This document shows positions 31,736-45,543 of a DNA stretch of 64,000 bases, one piece after another. The stretch spans positions 38,678,426-38,742,425 of the forward strand of contig CP136064.1 of assembly GCA_032622095.1 (NCBI GenBank). The letters are read 5' to 3'. This stretch comes from Siphonodentalium dalli (taxonomy: Eukaryota > Mollusca > Scaphopoda > Gadilida > Siphonodentaliidae). The notes beneath the pieces are model-generated. The model was not told where the DNA came from. It saw only the letters and a list, made by a program, of their open reading frames with translations, and did no database searches. The position numbers were made by a program, and so were the translations under genes. The first letter of the stretch is position 1; each line of letters opens with the position of its first letter.

Positions 31736-33559
31736 GTACCACTTATCTGCATTGTTACGAATAAAGTGATTTTTTCATCTTTATTGTGATAGCATGGTAA
31801 GCGGAAAATTTGCTCAGGAAAATTTGACTAATGTATGTCAGATCAGATATGGCATCTTTGAGATTGTCACTGAGAAGAACCTCAAAGTCTCTTGACACGT
31901 GAACATTACATGAATGGATGAGTGGGAATCATCTAGACTGCTCTTCATTGGATCTAACCACTGTTAATGGTGGGTGAATATGAAGCATTTGTGTGCGTAT
32001 TAATGCACTATAGACATTGATGGTCTAATGTTTCCTATGCGCACTAATATCAAACAGAATGTGAACATTTGTTTCAACATGTAACTGCAATGATATGTGT
32101 TCACATAGTGGGCGCACAGTAGGCATTATAATGGTAGATCACCATTAAAATGTATGGCAATGTATAATACATTCAAACACCCTTATCGTTGTTAAGACCC
32201 ATCACTGGATGTAGTAAATGTGTAGAGTTTCAATTGAACCATTCCTTAGCAACAGGCGAACAGGAACTATCCACCAATTGGTGTAATAAATAACTTTCAA
32301 TAATTTGGAGCGAACCTTTTAGAAATTATATGCACTCGTGTAACGCAACATGTCGAATAGAATTGTATCCAGTATAGCGTATATGCCCAGGAACTGTGTT
32401 GTGGAAGGAATAATTTTAATGGCCTTGCACTGTGTTTCTCCACAGATCTGAGGCAATTATATGGCAGTATACGTTAGACTGGATATCAGGAGCGCGAGGA
32501 GTTGCATGATAATACCTCTGCGTGACACCGGCAGCTTATCACAACATAAATTACATTACCCGCTAATAGTCGCATGCAAATTGAAGGCTGGATCTCTTTT
32601 CACTTTGTTCGACATTGATTTCTTTGAGAATGCATTTGCTACTCGATGGTTTTCGGAACGATTATGGTTATGGACGACGATTATAAATATGGATCGATCT
32701 AGAAAAGATATCAACTACGTGGAAAATATCATGCACTCTTAAAACACGGAACAAAATTGGGTTCTGAACTTTGTCTCATATAAGGAACCCATTTCTGATA
32801 AAAACCAACCACAATTGTTTTCGATCAAAACCAGATCTTCCAAACCAAGATCGGTTTTGGCCATTAGGTTTTGATCAGAACCACAATTGTTCCATACCTG
32901 TGACAAAGAGCTCCAACCCAAATTTGATTTTGAAAATAGGTTTTGATCAGAACTACATTGGTTACATATCTGTGACAAAGATGGTTTTGAAATCTAATTC
33001 CGGTGATCTCTAGAGCACACTTTCATGTGCATTGTTTGATAGTTAGATAGTTCATTTACAAAGTGCATGCAATAATATTAAGGTATGTTAAACGTGAAAT
33101 AAAGTTATGGATAATTAATGTGACACAATAGATATTTTGTTTAATTGTCCAGATCAGGGTTAGTGTGGTGTATATGTATGGCTCTTCAGCTCATTACACA
33201 ACTCACTAACCCCGAGTTGGGTGCACTTTGCCTAGAGTGAACGTAGCTATAAATTGTGCTGTCTTCCCGTCAACCCGATCTAGCGAATAAGATTAATTTC
33301 GGTTATGACAGACGTGGCGTGTATTTATATATATAAGATATATATATATATTGTGTATATATGTAATTTATGTATTGTATTTACGTATACAACCATGTGT
33401 ATTTCGGATCTGAGGGAGAACAATCATGGGATCTCGTGTATTTACTGTATGTATATTGTAATAAAGAGTCACATGTACATATTTTAGAGTGAACCCATAA
33501 GATCAGTTGGATGAGATACGAAGGAACGTCCCACCTAGATAATACATATATAAGAAACA
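31736..33559. other. no gene seen; degenerate ~70-bp tandem repeat at 32790-32982
   Basis: At 32790-32982 about three diverged units carry 'ggttttgatcagaaccacaa', 'catacctgtgacaaag' and 'ccaaatttgattttg'. TA-rich simple sequence lies at 33325-33365. The 93-codon frame at 32461 has no recognised motif. Confidence 0.5.
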
Positions 33560-33563
33560 ATGT

Positions 33564-34058
33564 TTAATAATTAAGGATTACGATGGGATCAGCATGTACA
33601 TTCTGAGCAGTATGGGTTATTATAGGTAACTTCTGTAGGATAAGAAGTAAACAATATGTTGACCAATGATTCAATGATGTTATAAAACTGATACGTAACC
33701 TTATTGATCGTGTTTCTTTCGTTAAGTTATTCCAAATAGTGGGGAAGTTGAATGTCGGGAATGAATCGAGAAATTTTAAAGAGAACTTTTTGTCGGATAT
33801 TACCATTATTTGTCTCGAAATATAGAATGAATGATTCGGGGAGACCATCGTTTATGGAAGTGTTTACTGTGGCCCCATACATCAATACTATACAAACACG
33901 ACTTTTTACTAATGAGCAGTAAAGAGTTCGAGTGCTTGGGAGGGGAGTAATTTCTTGGCTTTGTTTGAGGCGACATTTGCATAAGCTATTTTCGAAAAAA
34001 GTTTGGATGTATGACCGTTGTAACTAAGATTCTCGTCCACAATTTAACAGATCGTCGC
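33564..34058 (-). pseudogene. LINE C-terminal part (same LINE as 34059-35629)
   Basis: The minus strand continues the RT upstream with 'CSLVKSRVCIVLMYGATVNT', a frameshift, then 'FPTFNFPTIWNNLTKETRS' near 33770, typical of the LINE C-terminal tail. Frames are broken several times. It ends near 33560 with no poly-A visible. Confidence 0.7.
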
Positions 34059-34643
34059 CTACTCGCTCTGTCGGATTATTATTAATTGATAAGTTAATAT
34101 GTGTGTTTTTCGGTATCTGTTTTGGTGGATCGAATATAATACGTCGATTTTGTTTGCATTTAATGGTAAACTATTCGAACAGCACCACTGGAATAGCTTC
34201 TGCAGTTCATCGTTAACCTTTTCCAATTTTTCAACATCGGTGTCTGAGACATATACAGTCGTGTCGTCGGCAAAAGAGACAAGGTTCAATGTAGATGAAT
34301 TGCCAGTGGGAATATCGTTCGCGTAGAGCAAAAAAAGTATAATAATAAAAATAATGGACCCTGGGGGACCCCAAATGTAACTCGCAGCATACCCAATTGA
34401 CTTCCTCCAAACGAGACATTGTTTCCTACCCGGTAAGTAGTTGCGAAGCCATACATTGGCTACTCCTCTGACTCCGTAATGATGATGTTTTCTTTGAAGA
34501 ATGCCGCGGTCTCTATAGTATCAAATGCCTTTGATAGGTCTAGAAGTACAGCCAAAGTGAAATCTTTAGACTTTTTGTTGTTTTCAGTACAAATACTTTC
34601 AAGTAAGTACAGGGTAAGACGTGTGATTTTTCCTGAATTCATA
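34059..34643 (-). pseudogene. LINE reverse transcriptase, catalytic part
   Basis: Minus-strand motifs in order: 'YEFRKNHTS' at the MITE junction (34643 downward), 'LDLSKAFDTIETAAFF' (motif A), a frameshift, 'NWVCCELHLGSPRVHYF' (remains of the GxPQGSILGP block), 'LLYANDIP', 'LNLVSFADDTTVYVSD' (motif C) and 'KLFQWCCSNSLPLNANK'. This is a CR1/Jockey-group RT with frameshifts. MITE copy E (34644-35068) splits it from its N-terminal part. Confidence 0.92.
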
Positions 34644-35068
34644 TGTGACCCGCCATATCAAATCCAGTCGTAAGTCAGGATTTTTTTTACCCTGTGCCAA
34701 TGCATTCTCTTATATATGCGAGTCGACCATAGGTCGCCTCGCATATATAAGATAATGCATTGGCCTAACAATGTTTTATCAATTTTTTTAAATAAATGTT
34801 TCTTAAAATGTTTAGGAGATAAAATAAAAAACATCCATTGCCCTGCAGGGAGCCCCACACATATATAGAAGCATATAGAATAGTGTCGTTTGCTCATGTT
34901 TGTCTGGGTCTCTGTATGGGTGAAATTATAAAATTGTTAAAGAATACAAGAACAAGTTATTAAAATTGTAAAAAATTGTTAGGCCAATGCATTCTCTTAT
35001 ATATGCGAGGCGACCTATCAGGGTAAAAAAATCCCGACTTACGACTGGATTTGATATGGCGGGTCACA
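34644..35068. mobile_element. double-hairpin MITE, copy E, inside a LINE
   Basis: TGTGACCCGCC at 34644 and its complement ending at 35068. The left hairpin is intact apart from one change. The right hairpin has lost its second half: the sequence jumps from 'gaggcgacctat' straight to 'cagggtaaaaa'. The LINE frame across the insertion reads H-Q-H-Q then Y-E-F-R-K when the element is removed. Only one T (or AT if the element ends in T) can be a target duplication. Confidence 0.92.
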
Positions 35069-35629
35069 ATTGGTGTTGATGTAGGATTTTATGTTTATTA
35101 GTAAACTTACTGAGCCTTTTGTACGTGGCCTTTTCCAAATATTTTAGAAAAAGAAGTTAGGATACTTATAGGTCTGTAGTTATCTAGGATTTGTACTACT
35201 TTGGTTATTTTCATTGCATCAGGGATGATGCCAGTTTCAAATGATCTACTGATGTGTGACAGAGGGTTGGCTACCTCGTGAGCGACAAATTTAACTAGCG
35301 TTATAGTAATTTGTCATGGCCACTGCTCGGTTTGGTTTGTTACGAGTTAGACGGTGTAATTATTTCGGCAGGAATTGATGGAAACATACGGAAACTTTCA
35401 AATTCGACCAAATACGTCCCTACAGATTTATTCGTTTGTGGAATATTCAAGCAAACGTGGTCACCAATCAATGCCTATGAAATATTTATTAAATTATTCT
35501 GTAATTTCACTCGCATCTAATAGATTGGTTCCATCTTCAGAGATAATGGTCGGCATGGATTGTTTCTTTCCCCGTTTGTGGATTGAGTTGAAGATTTCCC
35601 ACGATTTTTTAACGTTGTGCTTATTTTCG
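35069..35629 (-). pseudogene. LINE linker and N-terminal RT part
   Basis: Minus strand from 35629: 'ENKHNVKKSWEIFNSIHKRG', 'MPTIISEDGTNLLDASEI', later 'HEVANPLSHISRSFETGIIP', 'DAMKITKVVQILDNYRPISI' and 'SFSKIFGK'. This is the region between endonuclease and RT and the first RT blocks. Frameshifts are present. The upstream end stops exactly at the 9-base duplication that flanks the giant fold-back element; the same reading frame resumes at 60284. Confidence 0.92.
35621..35629. repeat. 9-bp target-site duplication, left
   Basis: TTATTTTCG, identical to 60276-60284. It lies immediately outside the AGGTGTGTGAAG terminus of the giant element. Confidence 0.93.
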
Positions 35630-35956
35630 AGGTGTGTGAAGTTGGTTTGACATTGGACGTTGGACGTTGGACGTTCAACAAAAACGATATAAAATCCGGA
35701 TATTTCCAGATGAAAATTAGTGTGAAGTTGGTTTGACATTGGACGTTGGACGTTGGACGTTCAACAAAAACGATATAAAATCCGGATATTTCCAGATGAA
35801 AATTAGTGTGAAGTTGGTTTGACATTGGACGTTGGACGTTGGACGTTCAACAAAAACGATATAAAATCCGCATATTTGCAGATGAAAATTACTGTGAAGT
35901 TGGTTTGACATTGGACGTTCAACAACAACGATCTTAAAACCGCTTATTTGCAGCTG
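35630..35956. repeat. left subterminal ~86-bp repeats (about 4)
   Basis: Four units begin 'gtgtgaagttggtttgacat' or a close variant near 35634, 35720, 35806 and 35893. Each has one to three TTGGACG copies and then 'aaaacgatataaaatccg'. The fourth is diverged (ACTGTGAAG, 'aacaacgatcttaaaaccg'). Confidence 0.92.
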
Positions 35957-38900
35957 AATCGAATCGCACATATATAGGCACAGGTAGAACCGCTTTGTTT
36001 CGGTCCAAGCGGTATTGCGTGGGAATAATCTATGCCCCATAGGATTTCCCTACCGAAATTTCAAGGTTATTGATCCACTGGTTTTGCCTCTACCCTCTGC
36101 ACTCACGGCGAACTTTAGACAGAATTTTCTAAGTCGAACGTCCATTTGTTTACCTTTCGAAAGACATTCAAACAGACATTCAAATATATGCTTCTGGCCC
36201 AATTATAGGGCCCGTTTCGGGTGCCATGGGCGTACCCGGATGTGTAACGAATGAAAATCATCGGCATATCATAATGCTTGCAGTTTGTGAGATAATGGGG
36301 GTGATCAAATATTTGGGAATATCGCTGTGAAGTTGGACGGACGTTGGACGTTCGTGGACATTCGCGACACGGTCTGTTTTCAATGAAATACCATAGACTC
36401 GCATTTGTTGATATGACTAACAGCTGCCTTGTGCCCACACAACTCTTATTTAAAAAAATCACCCTCCTTGCAAACATATTTCCATGCAAATAATCAAATT
36501 GTTGAATGTCCACGAACGTCCAACGTCCGTCTAACTTCACAGCACAATTTCCACACAAAAAAAAAAACGCAGTTTCCAGTTTGCACAAGGAGACTTCTCT
36601 AGACCTAATTCGCGCTCTCCAGTTCACAAATTTTAAACTTTTATCTTTTTACATAATTTTCCGAATGTTCCTTTCCCCTTTGAAAAACATTCAAACTGAA
36701 ATTCAAATGTGTACACAGGTAGAACCGCTCTGTTTCGGTCCAAGCGGTATTGCGTGGGAATAATCTATGCTCCATAGGATTTCCCTACTGAAATTTCAAG
36801 GTTATTGATCCACTGGTTTTGCCTCTACCCTCTGCACTCACGGCGAACTTTAGACAGAATTTTCTAAGTCGAACGTCTATTTGTTTACCTTTCGAAAGAC
36901 ATTCAAACAGACATTCAAATATATGCTTCTGGCCCAATTATAGGGCCCGTTTCGGGTGCCATGGGCGTACCCGGATGTGTAACGAATGAAAATCATCGGC
37001 ATATCATAATGCTTGCATTTTGTGAGATAATGGGGGTGATCAAATATTTGGGAATATCGCTGTGAAGTTGGACGGACGTTGGACGTTCGTGGACATTCGC
37101 GACACGGTCTGTTTTCAATGAAATACCATAGACTCGCATTTGTTGATATTACTAACAGCTGCCTTGTGCCCACACAACTCTTATTTAAAAAAATCACCCT
37201 CCTTGCAAACATATTTCCATGCAAATAATCAAATTGTTGAATGTCCACGAACGTCCAACGTCCGTCTAACTTCACAGCACAATTTCCAAAAAAAAAAAAA
37301 AACGCAGTTTCCAGTTTGCACCAGGAGACTTCTCTTGACCTAATTCGCGCTCTCAAACAGACAAATTAAAAAAAAAAATTAAGACAATTTTCCGAATGTT
37401 TTTTACTTTGAAAAACATTGGACGTTGGACGTTCAACACTGTGGATCTAAAATGGGGTTACCGGCAGGTGACTCGAATCGCACATATATAGGCACAGGTA
37501 GAACCGCTTTGTTTCGGTCCAAGCGGTAATGCGTGGGAATAAGCTATGCTCCATAGGATTTCCCTACCGAAATTTCAAGGTTATTGATCCACTGGGTTTG
37601 CCTCTACCCTCTGCACTCACGGCGAACTTTAGACAGAATTTTCTAAGTCGAACGTCCATTTGTTTACCTTTCGAAAGACATTCAAACAGACATTCAAATA
37701 TATGATTCTGGCCCAATTATAGGGCCCGTTTCGGGTGCCATGGGCGTACCCGGATGTGTAACGAATGAAAATCATCGGCATATCATAATGCTTGCAGTTT
37801 GTGAGATAATGGGGGTGATCAAATATTTGGGAATATCGCTGTGAAGTTGGACGGACGTTGGACGTTCGTGGACATTCGCGACACGGTCTGTTTTCAATGA
37901 AATACCATAGACTCGCATTTGTTGATATGACTAACAGCTGCCTTGTGCCCACACAACTCTTATTTAAAAAAATCACCCTCCTTGCAAACATATTTCCATG
38001 CAAATAATCAAATTGTTGAATGTCCACGAACGTCCAACGTCCGTCTAACTTCACAGCACAATTTCCACACAAAAAAAAAAACGCAGTTTCCAGTTTGCAC
38101 AAGGAGACTTCTCTAGACCTAATTCGCGCTCTCCAGTTCACAAATTTTAAACTTTTATCTTTTTACATAATTTTCCGAATGTTCCTTTCCCCTTTGAAAA
38201 ACATTCAAACTGAAATTCAAATGTGTACACAGGTAGAACCGCTCTGTTTCGGTCCAAGCGGTATTGCGTGGGAATAATCTATGCTCCATAGGATTTCCCT
38301 ACTGAAATTTCAAGGTTATTGATCCACTGGTTTTGCCTCTACCCTCTGCACTCACGGCGAACTTTAGACAGAATTTTCTAAGTCGAACGTCTATTTGTTT
38401 ACCTTTCGAAAGACATTCAAACAGACATTCAAATATATGCTTCTGGCCCAATTATAGGGCCCGTTTCGGGTGCCATGGGCGTACCCGGATGTGTAACGAA
38501 TGAAAATCATCGGCATATCATAATGCTTGCAGTTTGTGAGATAATGGGGGTGATCAAATATTTGGGAATATCGCTGTGAAGTTGGACGGACGTTGGACGT
38601 TCGTGGACATTCGCGACACGGTCTGTTTTCAATGAAATACCATAGACTCGCATTTGTTGATATTACTAACAGCTGCCTTGTGCCCACACAACTCTTATTT
38701 AAAAAAATCACCCTCCTTGCAAACATATTTCCATGCAAATAATCAAATTGTTGAATGTCCACGAACGTCCAACGTCCGTCTAACTTCACAGCACAATTTC
38801 CAAAAAAAAAAAAAAACGCAGTTTCCAGTTTGCACCAGGAGACTTCTCTTGACCTAATTCGCGCTCTCAAACAGACAAATTAAAAAAAAAAAATTAAGAC

Positions 38901-41900
38901 AATTTTCCGAATGTTTTTTACTTTGAAAAACATTGGACGTTGGACGTTCAACACTGTGGATCTAAAATGGGGTTACCGGCAGGTGACTCGAATCGCACAT
39001 ATATAGGCACAGGTAGAACCGCTTTGTTTCGGTCCAAGCGGTAATGCGTGGGAATAAGCTATGCTCCATAGGATTTCCCTACCGAAATTTCAAGGTTATT
39101 GATCCACTGGGTTTGCCTCTACCATCTGCACTCACGGCGAACTTTAGACAGAATTTTCTAAGTCGAACGTCCATTTGTTTACCTTTCGAAAGACATTCAA
39201 ACAGACATTCAAATATATGATTCTGGCCCAATTATAGGGCCCGTTTCGGGTGCCATGGGCGTACCCGGATGTGTAACGAATGAAAATCATCGGCATATCA
39301 TAATGCTTGCAGTTTGTGAGATAATGGGGGTGATCAAATATTTGGGAATATCGCTGTGAAGTTGGACGGACGTTGGACGTTCGTGGACATTCGCGACACG
39401 GTCTGTTTTCAATGAAATACCATAGACTCGCATTTGTTGATATGACTAACAGCTGCCTTGTGCCCACACAACTCTTATTTAAAAAAATCACCCTCCTTGC
39501 AAACATATTTCCATGCAAATAATCAAATTGTTGAATGTCCACGAACGTCCAACGTCCGTCTAACTTCACAGCACAATTTCCACAAAAAAAAAAAAACGCA
39601 GTTTCCAGTTTGCACAAGGAGACTTCTCTAGACCTAATTCGCGCTCTCCAGTTCACAAATTTTAAACTTTTATTTTTTTACATAATTTTCCGAATGTTCC
39701 TTTCCCCTTTGAAAAACATTCAAACTGAAATTCAAATGTGTACACAGGTAGAACCGCTCTGTTTCGGTCCAAGCGGTATTGCGTGGGAATAATCTATGCT
39801 CCATAGGATTTCCCTACTGAAATTTCAAGGTTATTGATCCACTGGTTTTGCCTCTACCCTCTGCACTCACGGCGAACTTTAGACAGAATTTTCTAAGTCG
39901 AACGTCCATTTGTTTACCTTTCGAAAGACATTCAAACAGACATTCAAATATATGATTCTGGCCCAATTATAGGGCCCGTTTCGGGTGCCATGGGCGTACC
40001 CGGATGTGTAACGAATGAAAATCATCGGCATATCATAATGCTTGCAGTTTGTGAGATAATGGGGGTGATCAAATATTTGGGAATATCGCTGTGAAGTTGG
40101 ACGGACGTTGGACGTTCGTGGACATTCGCGACACGGTCTGTTTTCAATGAAATACCATAGACTCGCATTTGTTGATATGACTAACAGCTGCCTTGTGCCC
40201 ACACAACTCTTATTTAAAAAAATCACCCTCCTTGCAAACATATTTCCATGCAAATAATCAAATTGTTGAATGTCCACGAACGTCCAACGTCCGTCTAACT
40301 TCACAGCACAATTTCCACAAAAAAAAAAAAACGCAGTTTCCAGTTTGCACAAGGAGACTTCTCTAGACCTAATTCGCGCTCTCCAGTTCACAAATTTTAA
40401 ACTTTTATTTTTTTACATAATTTTCCGAATGTTCCTTTCCCCTTTGAAAAACATTCAAACTGAAATTCAAATGTGTACACAGGTAGAACCGCTCTGTTTC
40501 GGTCCAAGCGGTATTGCGTGGGAATAATCTATGCTCCATAGGATTTCCCTACTGAAATTTCAAGGTTATTGATCCACTGGTTTTGCCTCTACCCTCTGCA
40601 CTCACGGCGAACTTTAGACAGAATTTTCTAAGTCGAACGTCCATTTGTTTACCTTTCGAAAGACATTCAAACAGACATTCAAATATATGATTCTGGCCCA
40701 ATTATAGGGCCCGTTTCGGGTGCCATGGGCGTACCCGGATGTGTAACGAATGAAAATCATCGGCATATCATAATGCTTGCAGTTTGTGAGATAATGGGGG
40801 TGATCAAATATTTGGGAATATCGCTGTGAAGTTGGACGGACGTTGGACGTTCGTGGACATTCGCGACACGGTCTGTTTTCAATGAAATACCATAGACTCG
40901 CATTTGTTGATATGACTAACAGCTGCCTTGTGCCCACACAACTCTTGTTTAAAAAAATCACCCTCCTTGCAAACATATTTCCATGCAAATAATCAAATTG
41001 TTGAATGTCCACGAACGTCCAACGTCCGTCTAACTTCACAGCACAATTTCCACAAAAAAAAAAAACGCAGTTTCCAGTTTGCACAAGGAGACTTCTCTAG
41101 ACCTAATTCGCGCTCTCCAGTTCACAAATTTTAAACTTTTATTTGTTTACATAATTTTCCGAATGTTCCTTTCCCCTTTGAAAAACATTCAAACTGAAAT
41201 TCAAATGTGTACACAGGTAGAACCGCTCTGTTTCGGTCCAAGCGGTATTGCGTGGGAATAATCTATGCTCCATAGGATTTCCCTACTGAAATTTCAAGGT
41301 TATTGATCCACTGGTTTTGCCTCTACCCTCTGCACTCACGGCGAACTTTAGACAGAATTTTCTAAGTCGAACGTCCATTTGTTTACCTTTCGAAAGACAT
41401 TCAAACAGACATTCAAATATATGTTTCTGGCCCAATTATAGGGCCCGTTTCGGGTGCCATGGGCGTACCCGGATGTGTAACGAATGAAAATCATCGGCAT
41501 ATCATAATGCTTGCAGTTTGTGAGATAATGGGGGTGATCAAATATTTGGGAATATCGCTGTGAAGTTGGACGGACGTTGGACGTTCGTGGACATTCGCGA
41601 CACGGTCTGTTTTCAATGAAATACCATAGACTCGCATTTGTTGATATTACTAACAGCTGCCTTGTGCCCACACAACTCTTATTTAAAAAAATCACCCTCC
41701 TTGCAAACATATTTCCATGCAAATAATCAAATTGTTGAATGTCCACGAACGTCCAACGTCCGTCTAACTTCACAGCACAATTTCCACCAAAAAAAAAAAC
41801 GCAGTTTCCAGTTTGCACAAGGAGACTTCTCTAGACCTAATTCGCGCTCTCAAACAGACAAATTAAAAAAAAAAATTAAGACAATTTTCCGAATGTTTTT

Positions 41901-44900
41901 TACTTTGAAAAACATTGGACGTTGGACGTTCAACACTGTGGATCTAAAATGGGGTTACCGGCAGGTGACTCGAATCGCACATATATAGGCACAGGTAGAA
42001 CCGCTTTGTTTCGGTCCAAGCGGTATTGCGTGGGAATAAGCTATGCTCCATAGGATTTCCCTACCGAAATTTCAAGGTTATTGATCCACTGGTTTTGCCT
42101 CTACCCTCTGCACTCACGGCGAACTTTAGACAGAATTTTCTAAGTCGAACGTCCATTTGTTTACCTTTCGAAAGACATTCAAACAGACATTCAAATATAT
42201 GATTCTGGCCCAATTATAGGGCCCGTTTCGGGTGCCATGGGCGTACCCGGATGTGTAACGAATGAAAATCATCGGCATATCATAATGCTTGCAGTTTGTG
42301 AGATAATGGGGGTGATCAAATATTTGGGAATATCGCTGTGAAGTTGGACGGACGTTGGACGTTCGTGGACATTCGCGACACGGTCTGTTTTCAATGAAAT
42401 ACCATAGACTCGCATTTGTTAATATGACTAACAGCTGCCTTGTGCCCACACAACTCTTGTTTAAAAAAATCACCCTCCTTGCAAACATATTTCCATGCAA
42501 ATAATCAAATTGTTGAATGTCCACGAACGTCCAACGTCCGTCTAACTTCACAGCACAATTTCCACCAAAAAAAAAAACGCAGTTTCCAGTTTGCACAAGG
42601 AGACTTCTCTAGACCTAATTCGCGCTCTCCGGTTCACAAATTTTAAACTTTTATTTGTTTACATAATTTTCCGAATGTTCCTTTCCCCTTTGAAAAACAT
42701 TCAAACTGAAATTCAAATGTGTACACAGGTAGAACCGCTCTGTTTCGGTCCAAGCGGTATTGCGTGGGAATAATCTATGCTCCATAGGATTTCCCTACTG
42801 AAATTTCAAAGTTATTGATCCACTGGTTTTGCCTCTACCCTCTGCACTCACGGCGAACTTTAGACAGAATTGTCTAAGTCGAACGTCCATTTGTTTACCT
42901 TTCGAAAGACATTCAAACAGACATTCAAATATATGTTTCTGGCCCAATTATAGGGCCCGTTTCGGGTGCCATGGGCGTACCCGGATGTGTAACGAATGAA
43001 AATCATCGGCATATCATAATGCTTGCAGTTTGTGAGATAATGGGGGTGATCAAATATTTGGGAATATCGCTGTGAAGTTGGACGGACGTTGGACGTTCGT
43101 GGACATTCGCGACACGGTCTGTTTTCAATGAAATACCATAGACTCGCATTTGTTGATATTACTAACAGCTGCCTTGTGCCCACACAACTCTTATTTAAAA
43201 AAATCACCCTCCTTGCAAACATATTTCCATGCAAATAATCAAATTGTTGAATGTCCACGAACGTCCAACGTCCGTCTAACTTCACAGCACAATTTCCACA
43301 AAAAAAAAAAAACGCAGTTTCCAGTTTGCACAAGGAGACTTCTCTAGACCTAATTCGCGCTCTCCAGTTCACAAATTTTAAACTTTTATTTTTTTACATA
43401 ATTTTCCGAATGTTCCTTTCCCCTTTGAAAAACATTCAAACTGAAATTCAAATGTGTACACAGGTAGAACCGCTCTGTTTCGGTCCAAGCGGTATTGCGT
43501 GGGAATAATCTATGCTCCATAGGATTTCCCTACTGAAATTTCAAGGTTATTGATCCACTGGTTTTGCCTCTACCCTCTGCACTCACGGCGAACTTTAGAC
43601 AGAATTTTCTAAGTCGAACGTCTATTTGTTTACCTTTCGAAAGACATTCAAACAGACATTCAAATATATGCTTCTGGCCCAATTATAGGGCCCGTTGCGG
43701 GTGCCATGGGCGTACCCGGATGTGTAACGAATGAAAATTATCGGCATATCATAATGCTTGCAGTTTGTGAGATAATGGGGGTGATAAAATATTTGGGAAT
43801 ATCGCTGTGAAGTTGGACGGACGTTGGACGTTCGTGGACATTCGCGACACGGTCTGTTTTCAATGAAATACCATAGACTCGCATTTGTTGATATTACTAA
43901 CAGCTGCCTTGTGCCCACACAACTCTTATTTAAAAAAATCACCCTCCTTGCAAACATATTTCCATGCAAATAATCAAATTGTTGAATGTCCACGAACGTC
44001 CAACGTCCGTCTAACTTCACAGCACAATTTCCACAAAAAAAAAAAAACGCAGTTTCCAGTTTGCACAAGGAGACTTCTCTAGACCTAATTCGCGCTCTCC
44101 AGTTCACAAATTTAAAACTTTTATTTTTTTACATAATTTTCCGAATGTTCCTTTCCCCTTTGAAAAACATTCAAACTGAAATTCAAATGTGTACACAGGT
44201 AGAACCGCTCTGTTTCGGTCCAAGCGGTATTGCGTGGGAATAATCTATGCTCCATAGGATTTCCCTACTGAAATTTCAAGGTTATTGATCCACTGGTTTT
44301 GCCTCTACCCTCTGCACTCACGGCGAACTTTAGACAGAATTTTCTAAGTCGAACGTCTATTTGTTTACCTTTCGAAAGACATTCAAACAGACATTCAAAT
44401 ATATGCTTCTGGCCCAATTATAGGGCCCGTTGCGGGTGCCATGGGCGTACCCGGATGTGTAACGAATGAAAATTATCGGCATATCATAATGCTTGCAGTT
44501 TGTGAGATAATGGGGGTGATAAAATATTTGGGAATATCGCTGTGAAGTTGGACGGACGTTGGACGTTCGTGGACATTCGCGACACGGTCTGTTTTCAATG
44601 AAATACCATAGACTCGCATTTGTTGATATTACTAACAGCTGCCTTGTGCCCACACAACTCTTATTTTAAAAAATCACCCTCCTTGCAAACATATTTCCAT
44701 GCAAATAATCAAATTGTTGAATGTCCACGAACGTCCAACGTCCGTCTAACTTCACAGCACAATTTCCACAAAAAAAAAAAAACGCAGTTTCCAGTTTGCA
44801 CAAGGAGACTTCTCTAGACCTAATTCGCGCTCTCCAGTTCACAAATTTTAAACTTTTATTTTTTTACATAATTTTCCGAATGTTCCTTTCCCCTTTGAAA

Positions 44901-45543
44901 AACATTCAAACTGAAATTCAAATGTGTACACAGGTAGAACCGCTCTGTTTCGGTCCAAGCGGTATTGCGTGGGAATAATCTATGCTCCATAGGATTTCCC
45001 TACTGAAATTTCAAGGTTATTGATCCACTGGTTTTGCCTCTACCCTCTGCACTCACGGCGAACTTTAGACAGAATTTTCTAAGTCGAACGTCTATTTGTT
45101 TACCTTTCGAAAGACATTCAAACAGACATTCAAATATATGCTTCTGGCCCAATTATAGGGCCCGTTGCGGGTGCCATGGGCGTACCCGGATGTGTAACGA
45201 ATGAAAATCATCGGCATATCATAATGCTTGCAGTTTGTGAGATAATGGGGGTGATAAAATATTTGGGAATATCGCTGTGAAGTTGGACGGACGTTGGACG
45301 TTCGTGGACATTCGCGACACGGTCTGTTTTCAATGAAATACCATAGACTCGCATTTGTTGATATGACTAACAGCTGCCTTGTGCCCACACAACTCTTATT
45401 TAAAAAAATCACCCTCCTTGCAAACATATTTCCATGCAAATAATCAAATTGTTGAATGTCCACGAACGTCCAACGTCCGTCTAACTTCACAGCACAATTT
45501 CCAAAAAAAAAAAAAAACGCAGTTTCCAGTTTGCACAAGGAGA
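35957..45543. repeat. left array, ~13 units of ~735 or ~778 bp
   Basis: The landmark 'gttattgatccactgg' recurs at 36066, 36801, 37580, 38315, 39095, 39830, 40565, 41299, 42077, 42811, 43546, 44281 and 45016, giving intervals of 734-736 or 778-780. Long intervals contain 'gacgttcaacactgtggatc' and 'ggggttaccggcaggtgac'. Each unit has a 40-base inverted pair (for example 36324-36363 and 36504-36543, starting GCTGTGAAGTTGGACGGACG). Each also leaves minus-strand frames of up to 170 codons. These frames run through a variable poly-T tract and the hairpin arms, so I do not call them genes. Confidence 0.95.

Noticed and set aside
35957-45543. CRISPR-like array
   Set aside because: Units are ~735 bp with no short repeat/unique spacer alternation, the genome is clearly eukaryotic and no cas genes are present.
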